Counted from the stretch's first letter, positions 1-8,432 are shown. The stretch: DNA of 34,382 bases from Bifidobacterium breve (GCA_943326765.2 CALPUN020000004.1:1-34382); one strand, 5' to 3'. A program made the numbers and translations. The notes: generated from the letters alone by a model not told the origin.

Positions 1-3
1 AGT

Positions 4-24
4 ATCAATTGTTAATTATCAATT
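4..24. repeat. Heptamer tandem repeat upstream of purE
   Basis: Three adjacent 7-base units, ATCAATT, GTTAATT and ATCAATT, end four bases before the purE start codon. The period of seven is shared with the CAACCRA and ATCAACM repeats elsewhere in the window, which suggests one class of short repeat. The window edge hides how far it extends to the left. Confidence 0.6.
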
Positions 25-27
25 AAA

Positions 28-513
28 ATGAAAGTAGCCATCATCATGGGAAGCAGTTCTGACTTGCCCGTCATGCAAGAAGCCATTGACATCCTAAAAA
101 GTTTCGGTATTGCAACCGAAGTCGATATTGTTTCCGCACACCGAACGCCCGAAAAACTATTCGATTTCAGCAAAAATGCACATACTCGAGATATCGCTGT
201 TATTATCGCAGGTGCCGGTGGTGCCGCACATTTGCCCGGAATGGTCGCGGCCATGTCGCCGTTGCCAGTCATCGGAGTTCCCGTAAAATCAAGCAATTCA
301 ATCGATGGTTGGGATAGTATTTTATCCATTCTCCAAATGCCTAGTGGTGTTCCTGTGGCAACCGTAGCACTAAATGGCGCTAAAAATGCCGGAATATTAG
401 CCGCACAAATCATCGGAAGTCACGATAAAAATGTTCAAAATAAAATCATCCAATACAAAGAAAGTTTGAAAGACAACGTCAATGCGGCGTCCGACCAGCT
501 TAAAAATAAATAA
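28..513 (+). CDS. purE: N5-carboxyaminoimidazole ribonucleotide mutase PurE
   Basis: PurE converts N5-carboxyaminoimidazole ribonucleotide to 4-carboxyaminoimidazole ribonucleotide in cytosolic purine synthesis. The 161-residue length is normal for the family. The N-terminal MGSSSDLPVM nucleotide-binding loop is present, as are SAHRTPEKL with the conserved His and the GAGGAAHLPGM segment that lines the active site of class I enzymes. The ATG follows an A-rich stretch (AATTAAAATG) with no Shine-Dalgarno sequence, as is usual in Bacteroidota. The partner purK is not visible and may lie to the left of the window. No promoter can be seen in the 27 bases available; a heptamer repeat fills most of them. 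The identification is firm. Confidence 0.97.
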   Translation: MKVAIIMGSSSDLPVMQEAIDILKSFGIATEVDIVSAHRTPEKLFDFSKNAHTRDIAVIIAGAGGAAHLPGMVAAMSPLPVIGVPVKSSNSIDGWDSILSILQMPSGVPVATVALNGAKNAGILAAQIIGSHDKNVQNKIIQYKESLKDNVNAASDQLKNK

Positions 514-517
514 TTTC

Positions 518-665
518 AGGAGCTACTTCCCGCTATCCGTTCCCAATCTTTTGTGCCACACGAACAGAACGAACTAACGAAGTAAATGCCGGCACAAAAG
601 GATTTCCACTGCTATCGGGGCTAGACAAATGCTACTAGTTTGTAAAACCTCCCGGAAGTAGATCG
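518..665. repeat. 148-bp palindromic intergenic repeat element (copy 1)
   Basis: The element fills most of the gap between purE and the M3 peptidase. It has nested symmetry. Outer arms AGCTACTTCCCG (521-532) and CCGGAAGTAGAT (652-663) are inverted repeats matching at 10 of 12 positions. Inner arms CTTTTGTGCC (548-557) and GGCACAAAAG (591-600) are a perfect 10-bp inverted repeat around a 33-base loop. The segment AAAGGATTTCCACTGCTATC (597-616) recurs with one change at 34291-34310, so this is a family and not a one-off hairpin. I recall similar intergenic elements in other Flavobacterium genomes. It may also end purE transcription, although no T-run follows the stem. Confidence 0.75.
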
Positions 666-714
666 AATCTTATTTCGAACTATCTTAAATTCTACATAAA
701 AAACAACAATCCCT

Positions 715-747
715 GCGAATTTTGCGATAATCATCGCGAACTTTGCG
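715..747. promoter_or_regulatory. GCGAAYTTTGCG direct repeat with dyad, upstream of M3 peptidase
   Basis: GCGAATTTTGCG (715-726) and GCGAACTTTGCG (736-747) match at 11 of 12 bases and are spaced exactly 21 bases apart, about two helix turns. Positions 721-740, TTTGCGATAATCATCGCGAA, also form an imperfect 20-bp palindrome with 8 of 10 pairs matching. It ends 19 bases before the peptidase ATG. It could be an operator or a copy of a dispersed GCGAAC/TTTGCGGTTAAA motif; I recall similar strings before many Flavobacterium genes. The function is unknown. Confidence 0.45.
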
Positions 748-766
748 GTTAAAAAGATTCTCAACC

Positions 767-2794
767 ATGAACCTACTCACCCAAAAATTCGAAACCAAAT
801 ACGACACCGCTCCGTTTTCAAAAATTAAAAACGAAGATTTCCTTCCCGCTTTCCAAGAAGGAATTGCCAAAGCAAAAGCTGAAATCGATGCCATTGTCGC
901 CAATACAGAATTGCCCACTTTTGAAAACACGATTGAAGCCTTGGCGTTTAGCGGCAACATTCTCGACCGAATTTCAAGCATCTTCTTCAATTTGCATTCC
1001 GCCGAAACTAATGACGAACTGCAACAAATTGCCCAAGAGGTTTCACCCCTACTATCAGAGTTCAGTAATGACATTCGCCTCAACGCTGCCTTGTTTGCGA
1101 AAGTAAAAACGGTTTTCGAACAAAAAGAAACTTTAAAACTAACTCCAGAACAAAACACTTTACTAGAAAAAAAATACAAAGGATTTTCCAGAAACGGAGC
1201 CAATCTTTCGGAAGATAAAAAACTACAACTGAGAGAAATCGACAAGGAATTGTCGAAGTTGAGTTTGCATTTTGGCGAGAACATTCTAGCCGAAACCCAC
1301 GCCTTCGAATTGCACCTAACCGACGAAAAAGACTTGTCAGGATTACCTGAAGGTGCTATCGAAGCCGCTCGCTCTTTAGCAAAAAGTCACGACAAAGAAG
1401 GCTGGATTTTCACCTTAGACCATCCAAGCTACCTGCCGTTTGTAACCTATGCGGACAACCGCGACTTGCGTAAAAAAATGGCGATTGCTTTTGGCGCAAA
1501 AGGGTTTCATAACAACACATTAGACAATCAGGAAAACGTGCTCAAAATTGCCAAGTTGCGTTTCGAAAGAGCCAATTTGTTAGGGTATGCCACGCATGCT
1601 CATTTTGTTTTGGAAGAACGGATGGCGCAAGATCCAGAAAAAGTAAAAACTTTTTTAAACGATTTACTAGCCAAAGCCCAACCCGCTGCCCAAAGAGAAT
1701 TCAAGCAATTGACTCAGTTCGCCAAAGAATTGCACGGCATCGAACAGCTTGAAAAATGGGACGGCGCCTACTATTCTGAAAAATTAAAGCAACAATTGTT
1801 CAAATTGGATGATGAGAAATTGAAACCCTATTTCCAATTGGAGAACGTATTGCAAGGTGCTTTTACAATAGCTCAAAAACTATACGGATTGACTTTTACC
1901 GAAATCTTCGACATCGACAAATACCATGAAGAAGTGACGACTTATGAAGTTCAAGACGAAAACGGAAATTTAGTTGCCCTTTTTTATGCCGATTTTTTTC
2001 CACGGAAAGGCAAACGCAATGGCGCTTGGATGACTTCGTTCAAATCGCAATACATCAAAAATGGCGTTAACGAACGTCCGCACATTTCCAATGTTTGCAA
2101 TTTCACCAAACCTACCGAAACCAAACCTTCCTTATTAACGTTCAACGAAGTAACCACTTTGTTTCATGAATTTGGTCACGGACTTCACGGCATGTTGGCC
2201 AATACTACGTATCCGAGTTTATCTGGCACTTCCGTTTATTGGGACTTTGTAGAATTGCCAAGTCAAATTATGGAGAATTGGTGTTACGAAGCCGAAGCCT
2301 TGGCATTGTTTGCAACACACTATCAAACCGGCGAAGTGATTCCGATGGCGTTGGTTCAAAAAATAAAAGAAAGTGCGAGTTTCCAAGAAGGCATGGCCAC
2401 GATGCGCCAATTGAGTTTTGGGTTGTTGGATATGGGTTGGCATGGTCAAGACCCAACAGGAATCACCAATTTGAAAGCCTTCGAAACCGAACAATTTGCA
2501 GCCACACAATTATACCCTGACGTGAAAGAAAATGCCATGAGCACTGCCTTTTCACACATTTTCCAAGGCGGCTATTCTTCGGGGTATTACAGTTACAAAT
2601 GGGCCGAAGTTTTGGATGCCGATGCTTTTGAATACTTTCAAGAGAAAGGAATTTTCAATACAGAAGTGGCCACCAAATTCAAAGACAATGTGCTTTCTAA
2701 AGGAGGCACGGAAGCACCGATGGTTTTATACAAACGTTTTAGAGGACAAGAACCTAAGCCGGAAGCCTTGCTGAGACGTGCAGGATTGGTATAG
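767..2794 (+). CDS. dcp: M3 family zinc metallopeptidase, Dcp-like
   Basis: This is a 675-residue peptidyl-dipeptidase/oligopeptidase of family M3, which degrades peptides; no signal peptide is seen, so it is probably cytosolic. The zinc motif is HEFGHGLHGM with His at residues 467 and 471 and catalytic Glu at 468. The third zinc ligand, Glu496, lies in DFVELPSQIMENW. The segment LSGT-x4-DFVE resembles Dcp more than oligopeptidase A. I chose the ATG at 767 because the open frame upstream can only begin at a TTG within the repeat motif at 743. A terminator follows at 2821. No Bacteroidota promoter is obvious upstream. The family is certain; the Dcp label is likely. Confidence 0.93.
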   Translation: MNLLTQKFETKYDTAPFSKIKNEDFLPAFQEGIAKAKAEIDAIVANTELPTFENTIEALAFSGNILDRISSIFFNLHSAETNDELQQIAQEVSPLLSEFSNDIRLNAALFAKVKTVFEQKETLKLTPEQNTLLEKKYKGFSRNGANLSEDKKLQLREIDKELSKLSLHFGENILAETHAFELHLTDEKDLSGLPEGAIEAARSLAKSHDKEGWIFTLDHPSYLPFVTYADNRDLRKKMAIAFGAKGFHNNTLDNQENVLKIAKLRFERANLLGYATHAHFVLEERMAQDPEKVKTFLNDLLAKAQPAAQREFKQLTQFAKELHGIEQLEKWDGAYYSEKLKQQLFKLDDEKLKPYFQLENVLQGAFTIAQKLYGLTFTEIFDIDKYHEEVTTYEVQDENGNLVALFYADFFPRKGKRNGAWMTSFKSQYIKNGVNERPHISNVCNFTKPTETKPSLLTFNEVTTLFHEFGHGLHGMLANTTYPSLSGTSVYWDFVELPSQIMENWCYEAEALALFATHYQTGEVIPMALVQKIKESASFQEGMATMRQLSFGLLDMGWHGQDPTGITNLKAFETEQFAATQLYPDVKENAMSTAFSHIFQGGYSSGYYSYKWAEVLDADAFEYFQEKGIFNTEVATKFKDNVLSKGGTEAPMVLYKRFRGQEPKPEALLRRAGLV

Positions 2795-2820
2795 ACTTTT
2801 AGATTTACAAACTAACCAGA

Positions 2821-2854
2821 AACCTCGAAGTAGCAGTATTTCGGGGTTTTTATT
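2821..2854 (+). terminator. Intrinsic terminator after M3 peptidase
   Basis: AACCTCGAA (2821-2829) pairs with TTCGGGGTT (2840-2848), nine pairs including one G-T wobble, around a 10-base loop, followed by TTTTTATTTT. It overlaps the end of the convergent UbiA-like gene and serves the plus-strand gene. Confidence 0.75.
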
Positions 2855-3680
2855 TTAGGAGAAGCAATAACCACCAGAAAATCGGAATGCTTTCGACCCA
2901 AAAGGAAGTGTAATATTTCGATCTTTTTTCCGAAGCGAAAAACAGAAAAAGAACAACTGTAATCGCTGCAAAAAACGGTAGAGGAATTGCTTTTTTTTGA
3001 ATGATACTGCTATCATTCGCAGCAACATTAAACCATTCTAAAGCACAAAACAAAACCATCAAACCATAGCCTAAAATCTTGGTTTTCTTGATGCCGATTT
3101 GTTGGGGAACTGTTTTAAGATGGGGGTCGTCTTTTTTTAAATCAAGGATTTCGAAAATAAGTATCAAGGAAAAAATCAGACCGAATCGTTGCACCGCTTT
3201 CAGGTAAAAATCGGGAGTCATCGGAATTGCGGCGTTGATAATTGGCAAAACCAAGGTAACTCCCACCCAACAAAAAGCCACGATATATATTTTGATACCC
3301 GCCCAATTGCGGGCATTTCTTTTGTTTGGAAAGAAGGGCAACGTGTACAACAATGTCAAAACTAAGAATGCAATGGAGACGATTTGCGTCATCCGCTCCA
3401 AGCGATAGAAGCAAAGAGTTGCCGCTAAGAAAGCCAAAAAACTAAGAGATGCGATGCCGATAATTTGATTGTTCCTTTTTACTTTTTTAGTTCTTGCTAA
3501 CGCATCGTATTTTACAAAATTGTACCCTACAATCGTTCCGAAGAATGCGAAGTAGGCCATCGATTCTCCGTCCGGAATTTCAAAAAGATGCTGTGTCATC
3601 CGAACCAAAGCAAAACAAGACAAAGCAACATGTATGCTCCCGTCTAGGTAAAAATCAAAAACTCGTTTAAAAATCTTCAT
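2850..3680 (-). CDS. UbiA-like polytopic membrane protein
   Basis: The 276-residue product is strongly hydrophobic, with about seven to nine likely membrane helices. It resembles the UbiA prenyltransferase family. The segment ILDLKKDDPHLKTVPQQIG (residues 178-196) matches the second Asp-rich motif of UbiA enzymes, where the form is DxxxDxxxGxxTLPxxLG. The first Asp-rich motif, normally NDxxDxxxD, is represented by NFVKYDALA (54-62) and lacks the expected Asp pair, so catalysis by the usual Mg-diphosphate mechanism is doubtful. It could be a diverged prenyltransferase or a UbiA-fold protein of other function. A TAAATTTG promoter element ends only four bases before the ATG, which implies a transcript with almost no leader. 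It is convergent with the M3 peptidase gene. Confidence 0.65.
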   Translation of the reverse strand: MKIFKRVFDFYLDGSIHVALSCFALVRMTQHLFEIPDGESMAYFAFFGTIVGYNFVKYDALARTKKVKRNNQIIGIASLSFLAFLAATLCFYRLERMTQIVSIAFLVLTLLYTLPFFPNKRNARNWAGIKIYIVAFCWVGVTLVLPIINAAIPMTPDFYLKAVQRFGLIFSLILIFEILDLKKDDPHLKTVPQQIGIKKTKILGYGLMVLFCALEWFNVAANDSSIIQKKAIPLPFFAAITVVLFLFFASEKRSKYYTSFWVESIPIFWWLLLLLK

Positions 3681-3684
3681 TGGT

Positions 3685-3692
3685 CAAATTTA
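3685..3692 (-). promoter_or_regulatory. Promoter -7 element of the UbiA-like gene
   Basis: Read on the minus strand this is TAAATTTG, an exact match to the Bacteroidota -7 consensus TAnnTTTG. Only four bases separate it from the ATG at 3680. No TTG is found at the usual 19-base spacing. Confidence 0.5.
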
Positions 3693-3868
3693 GCGAAACT
3701 GTCAATAAGAACTCTTTTTAGTTGAAACCCATTTTTAAAAACACTTCATCTTTAGTCTCAATACCAGCAAAATGGGCTCATGAACACCAAAGGCGAAAAA
3801 TTATATTTTGTGAATAAAAATTACTAAAAATGAAGTCGAAATTCAGGACTTGTTTTGAGATTAATCCA

Positions 3869-3876
3869 TAAATTTG
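3869..3876 (+). promoter_or_regulatory. Promoter -7 element of gcvP
   Basis: TAAATTTG matches the Bacteroidota -7 consensus and lies 34 bases before the gcvP ATG. A TTG at 3850-3852 is 16 bases upstream, shorter than the usual spacer of about 19. I looked for a glycine riboswitch in the 230-base gap and saw none. Confidence 0.5.
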
Positions 3877-3910
3877 TGCATCAAAAAATACAATCCCTTT
3901 TTTACCATAT

Positions 3911-6760
3911 ATGAAAACAGATGCTTTTGCTTTAAGACACATTGGCCCTAGAGAAAATGACATTCAACAAATGTTGAAAACCATTGGAGTAGAATCTATA
4001 GACCAATTGATTTATGAAACTTTACCTGATCATATCCGCCTAAAAGCACCTTTAGCGTTAGCTCCGGCAATGACAGAATATGAATTTGCGAACCACATTC
4101 ACGCTTTAGGGAATAAAAACAAAATGTTTCAATCCTATATTGGTTTGGGGTACAATCAAGCTATTGTTCCTGCGGTGATTCAAAGAAATATTTTTGAAAA
4201 TCCGGGATGGTACACTGCTTACACACCTTACCAAGCAGAAATTGCCCAAGGTCGTTTGGAAGCGATTTTGAATTTTCAAACGATGGTGATTGAACTTACC
4301 GGAATGGAGATTGCCAATGCTTCTTTACTAGACGAAGCAACCGCAGCAGCAGAAGCGATGGCTTTATTGTTTGATGTTCGGACTCGAGATCAAAAGAAAA
4401 ACAACATTAATAAATTCTTCGTTTCTGAAGAAGTTTTACCACAAACCATCTCGGTTTTACAAACTCGTTCAACTCCAATTGGCGTTGAATTAGTCCTTGG
4501 AAACCATGAAACTTTTGATTTTTCTTCCGATTTCTTTGGAGCCATTTTGCAATATCCTGGAAAATTCGGACAAGTAAATGATTATGCAGGATTTATTTCC
4601 AAAGCCAAAACCAATGATATTAAAGTGGCTGTGGCTGCCGATATTTTGAGTTTGGCAAAATTAACACCTCCCGGCGAAATGGGCGCTGATGTTGTTGTTG
4701 GAACCACACAACGTTTCGGAATTCCACTAGGATATGGTGGCCCACATGCTGCCTTTTTCGCGACTAAAGATGAATTCAAAAGAAGCATGCCAGGAAGAAT
4801 CATTGGAGTTACGGTTGATACTAATGGCAATCGTGCTTTGCGAATGGCTTTACAAACTAGAGAGCAACATATTAAAAGAGACAAAGCAACTTCAAACATC
4901 TGTACTGCACAAGTTTTGTTGGCAGTAATGGCCGGAATGTATGCCGTTTATCATGGCCCGAAAGGCTTGCGGTATATTGCTAACAAAGTACATGCTTCTG
5001 CAGTTACTTTAACAAATGAATTGGAAAAAATAGGCTTATACCAAACCAATACTCTTTATTTTGACACCATCGTTATTAAAGCGGACTCCAAAAAGGTACG
5101 CAGGAGTGCTGAACAAAAGCAAGTTAATTTTAACTACATAGACGACAATACAATTTCAATTTCTTTAAACGAAACTACTAGTGTTGCCGATATTAATACG
5201 ATTGTATCCGTTTTCGCTGAAGCAAATAGCAAGTCCGTTACTCCTATTTCAAGTATTGTAGGAACCCAGAATTTCGCAAGCACACTTGAGCGAACTTCAA
5301 CTTTTTTGCAGCATGGGGCTTTCAACGATTATCATTCGGAAAGTGCTTTGATGCGGTATATTAAAAAATTAGAACGCAAAGATTTGTCTTTGAATCATTC
5401 GATGATTTCCCTAGGGTCTTGTACTATGAAATTGAATGCGGCAGCTGAAATGTTACCCTTAAGCAATCCGCAATGGAACAACATTCATCCTTTTGCCCCC
5501 TTAGATCAAGCACAAGGATACCAAGAAATGTTGACTAAATTAGAACAACAATTAAATGTTATTACGGGTTTTGCCGGAACTACTTTGCAACCGAATTCTG
5601 GTGCTCAAGGAGAATATGCGGGGTTAATGGTGATTAGGGCCTACCATCAATCTCGAGGAGATCACCATAGAAATATTGCTTTGATTCCATCTTCAGCTCA
5701 CGGAACCAATCCAGCTTCGGCGGCAATGGCGGGGATGCACGTAGTTGTAACCAAAACTTTAGAAAATGGAAATATCGATGTGGATGATTTGCGGGAGAAA
5801 GCTATCCTTCACAAAGACAATTTATCTTGTTTGATGGTAACTTATCCTTCAACTCACGGTGTTTTTGAAAGTGCTATCAAAGAAGTGACGCAAATTATTC
5901 ATGATAATGGAGGTCAAGTTTATATGGATGGTGCCAACATGAATGCTCAAGTTGGGCTAACCAATCCAGCAACTATTGGCGCTGACGTATGCCATTTGAA
6001 CCTTCATAAGACATTCGCTATTCCGCACGGTGGTGGCGGACCAGGAGTTGGTCCCATATGCGTTGCTAAACAATTAGTACCTTTTTTACCTACGAATCCT
6101 GTGATTGCTACGGGGGGTGAAAATGCTATTACCGCAATTTCAGCGGCACCTTGGGGTTCTGCATTAGCATGCTTAATCTCTTATGGTTATATTTCAATGT
6201 TAGGTGCTGAAGGTTTAACCGACGCTACTAAATTTGCGATATTGAATGCAAATTATATCAAGGAACGACTTAGTGGTCATTACGACACTTTGTATACCGG
6301 AGAAATGGGGCGTGCTGCTCATGAAATGATTTTGGAATGTCGTCCGTTCAAACAAAAAGGAATTGAAGTAACCGATATTGCTAAACGATTAATGGATTAC
6401 GGGTTTCATGCTCCAACCGTTTCGTTTCCAGTTGCTGGAACTTTAATGATTGAGCCCACAGAAAGTGAAAATTTAGAAGAATTAGACCGCTTTTGTGAAG
6501 CGATGATTTCTATTCGGAAAGAAATTGAAGCCTCAAACGCTGAGGATTCAAATAATGTTCTAAAGAATTCACCACATACTTTAGCGATGCTAACTGCTGA
6601 TGTTTGGCATTTTCCGTACAGTAGAGAGCAAGCTGCTTTTCCTTTAGAATATATTGCTGACAATAAGTTTTGGCCATCCGTGCGGCGTGCAGACGACGCT
6701 TATGGCGATCGAAATTTGGTTTGTAGCTGCGCTCCTATTGAAGCCTATATGGACAAATAA
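3911..6760 (+). CDS. gcvP: Glycine dehydrogenase (aminomethyl-transferring), P-protein
   Basis: GcvP decarboxylates glycine with pyridoxal phosphate and passes the aminomethyl group to the lipoyl arm of GcvH. This is the single-chain form of 949 residues, in which the two halves (GcvPA-like and GcvPB-like) are fused. The PLP lysine is Lys700 in NLHKTFAIPHGGGGPG. The N-terminal FALRHIGPRENDIQQM and the CTMKLNAAAEM segment are typical. The gene stands alone: gcvT and gcvH are not in the window. It has its own TAAATTTG element and a strong terminator. The ATG at 3911 fits the conserved N-terminus. Confidence 0.97.
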   Translation: MKTDAFALRHIGPRENDIQQMLKTIGVESIDQLIYETLPDHIRLKAPLALAPAMTEYEFANHIHALGNKNKMFQSYIGLGYNQAIVPAVIQRNIFENPGWYTAYTPYQAEIAQGRLEAILNFQTMVIELTGMEIANASLLDEATAAAEAMALLFDVRTRDQKKNNINKFFVSEEVLPQTISVLQTRSTPIGVELVLGNHETFDFSSDFFGAILQYPGKFGQVNDYAGFISKAKTNDIKVAVAADILSLAKLTPPGEMGADVVVGTTQRFGIPLGYGGPHAAFFATKDEFKRSMPGRIIGVTVDTNGNRALRMALQTREQHIKRDKATSNICTAQVLLAVMAGMYAVYHGPKGLRYIANKVHASAVTLTNELEKIGLYQTNTLYFDTIVIKADSKKVRRSAEQKQVNFNYIDDNTISISLNETTSVADINTIVSVFAEANSKSVTPISSIVGTQNFASTLERTSTFLQHGAFNDYHSESALMRYIKKLERKDLSLNHSMISLGSCTMKLNAAAEMLPLSNPQWNNIHPFAPLDQAQGYQEMLTKLEQQLNVITGFAGTTLQPNSGAQGEYAGLMVIRAYHQSRGDHHRNIALIPSSAHGTNPASAAMAGMHVVVTKTLENGNIDVDDLREKAILHKDNLSCLMVTYPSTHGVFESAIKEVTQIIHDNGGQVYMDGANMNAQVGLTNPATIGADVCHLNLHKTFAIPHGGGGPGVGPICVAKQLVPFLPTNPVIATGGENAITAISAAPWGSALACLISYGYISMLGAEGLTDATKFAILNANYIKERLSGHYDTLYTGEMGRAAHEMILECRPFKQKGIEVTDIAKRLMDYGFHAPTVSFPVAGTLMIEPTESENLEELDRFCEAMISIRKEIEASNAEDSNNVLKNSPHTLAMLTADVWHFPYSREQAAFPLEYIADNKFWPSVRRADDAYGDRNLVCSCAPIEAYMDK

Positions 6761-6773
6761 TTATCCCAAATCA

Positions 6774-6806
6774 CCCTTTTAGAAGTAGCTCCCTAAAAGG
6801 GTTTTT
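6774..6806 (+). terminator. Strong intrinsic terminator after gcvP
   Basis: CCCTTTTAG (6774-6782) and CTAAAAGGG (6793-6801) form a perfect 9-bp stem with a 10-base loop, then TTTTT. It lies just 13 bases before the haemoglobin ATG, so that gene depends on read-through or on an unseen promoter. Confidence 0.9.
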
Positions 6807-6819
6807 GATTAAAAATTTA

Positions 6820-7197
6820 ATGAAAGACATTCAAAATCAAGAAGACTTATTGCTGCTTGTAACTAATTTTTATTCCAAATTATTAGCTGACAACTCCATA
6901 AGTTATATTTTCACCGAGGTAGTCAAAATAAAACTAGAAGAACATTTACCAATCTTAGTTACGTTTTGGTCTCAAGCCATTTTAGGTACTGGAGGTTATT
7001 ATAATAATCTGACGCAAATCCACCTAGATGTTAGCAAAAAAAAATACCTCTCTCCCGAATTATTTAAAATTTGGACCAATCATTTTAATACTGCGGTAGA
7101 TGAGCATTTTTCTGGACTTAATGCTGAGAAAATTAAGACACAAGCATTAAATCTAGGAACTGTTTTACAAATTAAAATAGCCCAAGAACCCAACTAA
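6820..7197 (+). CDS. Group III truncated haemoglobin
   Basis: The 125-residue product has the two-over-two globin pattern of group III truncated haemoglobins, small haem proteins linked to oxygen or nitric oxide chemistry. The group III signature EHLPILVTFW is at residues 41-50, and His68 in QIHLD is the likely proximal haem ligand. The ATG at 6820 is preferred over an in-frame TTG at 6805 that lies in the terminator T-run. It directly follows the gcvP terminator and precedes the ketosynthase gene, with no clear functional link to either. The family is fairly secure; the physiological ligand is unknown. Confidence 0.82.
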   Translation: MKDIQNQEDLLLLVTNFYSKLLADNSISYIFTEVVKIKLEEHLPILVTFWSQAILGTGGYYNNLTQIHLDVSKKKYLSPELFKIWTNHFNTAVDEHFSGLNAEKIKTQALNLGTVLQIKIAQEPN

Positions 7198-7256
7198 ATA
7201 TTATGATATCAATAATTATTAATAGTTTTATTTAAATATTTCATAATTTAATGGGA

Positions 7257-7289
7257 TTTGACAATAATTCATAAAGATTTTTACTTTTT
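7257..7289 (+). promoter_or_regulatory. Possible promoter of the FabH-like gene
   Basis: TTTG (7257-7260) is followed after 21 bases by TACTTTTT (7282-7289), which matches TAnnTTTG at all but the last position. It is 32 bases before the ATG, in very AT-rich DNA, so the match could be chance. Confidence 0.35.
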
Positions 7290-7321
7290 TATTAATAATT
7301 TAGTAAAGTAACACACGTAAA

Positions 7322-8380
7322 ATGAACATAAAAATCATAGGTTCTGGAAGCTATATTCCAGAAATAACAGTTAAAAATACTGATTTTAGCCAACACGAAT
7401 TTTTAAATGAAGACGGGACCCCATTTACCTATTCTAATGAAGAAGTCATCAGTAAATTCAAAAGTATTACTGGTATTGAAGAAAGACGTTATGCCGCTCC
7501 TAACTTATGTTCCTCAGATTTAGCGTTTTTTGCGGCTGAAAAAGCTATAAAAAATGCGAATATCGACCCTGAAACTTTAGACTATATCATTTTTGCACAC
7601 AATTTTGGCGACGTAAGACATGGTGCAATTCAGTCGGATACTGTTCCGAGTTTAGCTTCTCGAGTAAAATTTAAATTGCGCATTAAAAACCCGAAATGCG
7701 TTGCTTATGACATTCTTTTTGGCTGCCCCGGATGGATTGAGGGAATGTTGCAAGCCTATGCCTTCATTAATGCTGGAATGGCAAAAAGGTGTTTGGTCAT
7801 TGGGGCCGAAACCCTTTCTCGTGTAGTCGATACGCATGATCGAGATAGCATGATTTATTCGGATGGAGCTGGAGCCTCAATAGTAGAAGCAAGCACTGAT
7901 TCTTCTGGATTGTTAGCTCACGAGAGCGCTACATTTTCTTATGATGAATCTAATTATTTATATTTTGGGAATTCATTCAATGCACAACTAAATCCCGACG
8001 TTCGTTACATAAAAATGCATGGAAGAAAAATTTATGAATTTGCTTTGAATCAAGTTCCTAAAGCCATGAAAGATTGTTTAGACAAGAGTGGGATTCAAAT
8101 AGAAGAGGTCAAAAAAATATTGATTCATCAAGCCAATGAAAAAATGGATGAAGCGATTGTCAATAGATTTTACAAAATGTACAATCAGAAAATGCCCGAA
8201 GGAATTATGCCTATGAGTATTACTTTATTAGGCAATAGCAGTGTCGCTACTATCCCAACTTTGTATGATCTCCTGGTCAGTCATCAGCTTGAAAATCAAG
8301 AACTCCACAAGGGAGATGTTGTCTTATTTGCCTCGGTTGGCGCGGGTATGAATGTTAATGCTTTCGTTTACCGTTTTTAA
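7322..8380 (+). CDS. 3-oxoacyl-ACP synthase III family protein (FabH-like ketosynthase)
   Basis: The 352-residue product has the thiolase fold of initiating ketosynthases. The full catalytic triad can be placed: Cys135 in DILFGCPGW, His269 in LIHQANEKM, and Asn305 in LLGNSSVAT. The Cys context differs from canonical FabH (AACxGF), and the protein is longer than the usual 310-330 residues, with an insertion near the N-terminus (FLNEDGTPFTYSNEEV). It may therefore use an unusual starter or make a specialised lipid and not serve core fatty-acid initiation. The family is firm; the substrate is unknown. It is followed by two hairpin terminators before the methyltransferase gene. Confidence 0.88.
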   Translation: MNIKIIGSGSYIPEITVKNTDFSQHEFLNEDGTPFTYSNEEVISKFKSITGIEERRYAAPNLCSSDLAFFAAEKAIKNANIDPETLDYIIFAHNFGDVRHGAIQSDTVPSLASRVKFKLRIKNPKCVAYDILFGCPGWIEGMLQAYAFINAGMAKRCLVIGAETLSRVVDTHDRDSMIYSDGAGASIVEASTDSSGLLAHESATFSYDESNYLYFGNSFNAQLNPDVRYIKMHGRKIYEFALNQVPKAMKDCLDKSGIQIEEVKKILIHQANEKMDEAIVNRFYKMYNQKMPEGIMPMSITLLGNSSVATIPTLYDLLVSHQLENQELHKGDVVLFASVGAGMNVNAFVYRF

Positions 8381-8432
8381 TCTTTAGGAATGGTTTAGGG
8401 ACAACTCTGGAAAGAAATTATACCGTTAGTGT

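Noticed and set aside
743-766. Longer N-terminus of the M3 peptidase from a TTG
   Set aside because: The eight extra codons lie in a repeat-like motif, and a normal ATG follows at 767.
685-1284. Open frame of 199 codons on the minus strand
   Set aside because: It lies opposite the M3 peptidase gene, has no recognisable domain, and has Ser/Phe/Leu-rich composition typical of antisense shadows.
3693-3910. Glycine riboswitch upstream of gcvP
   Set aside because: I looked for the tandem aptamer pattern and saw no matching helices or conserved core.
7258-7263. TTGACA as a standard sigma-70 -35 box
   Set aside because: Bacteroidota do not use that consensus, and no TATAAT lies at 17 bases; the TTG was considered only as a Bacteroidota -33 box.
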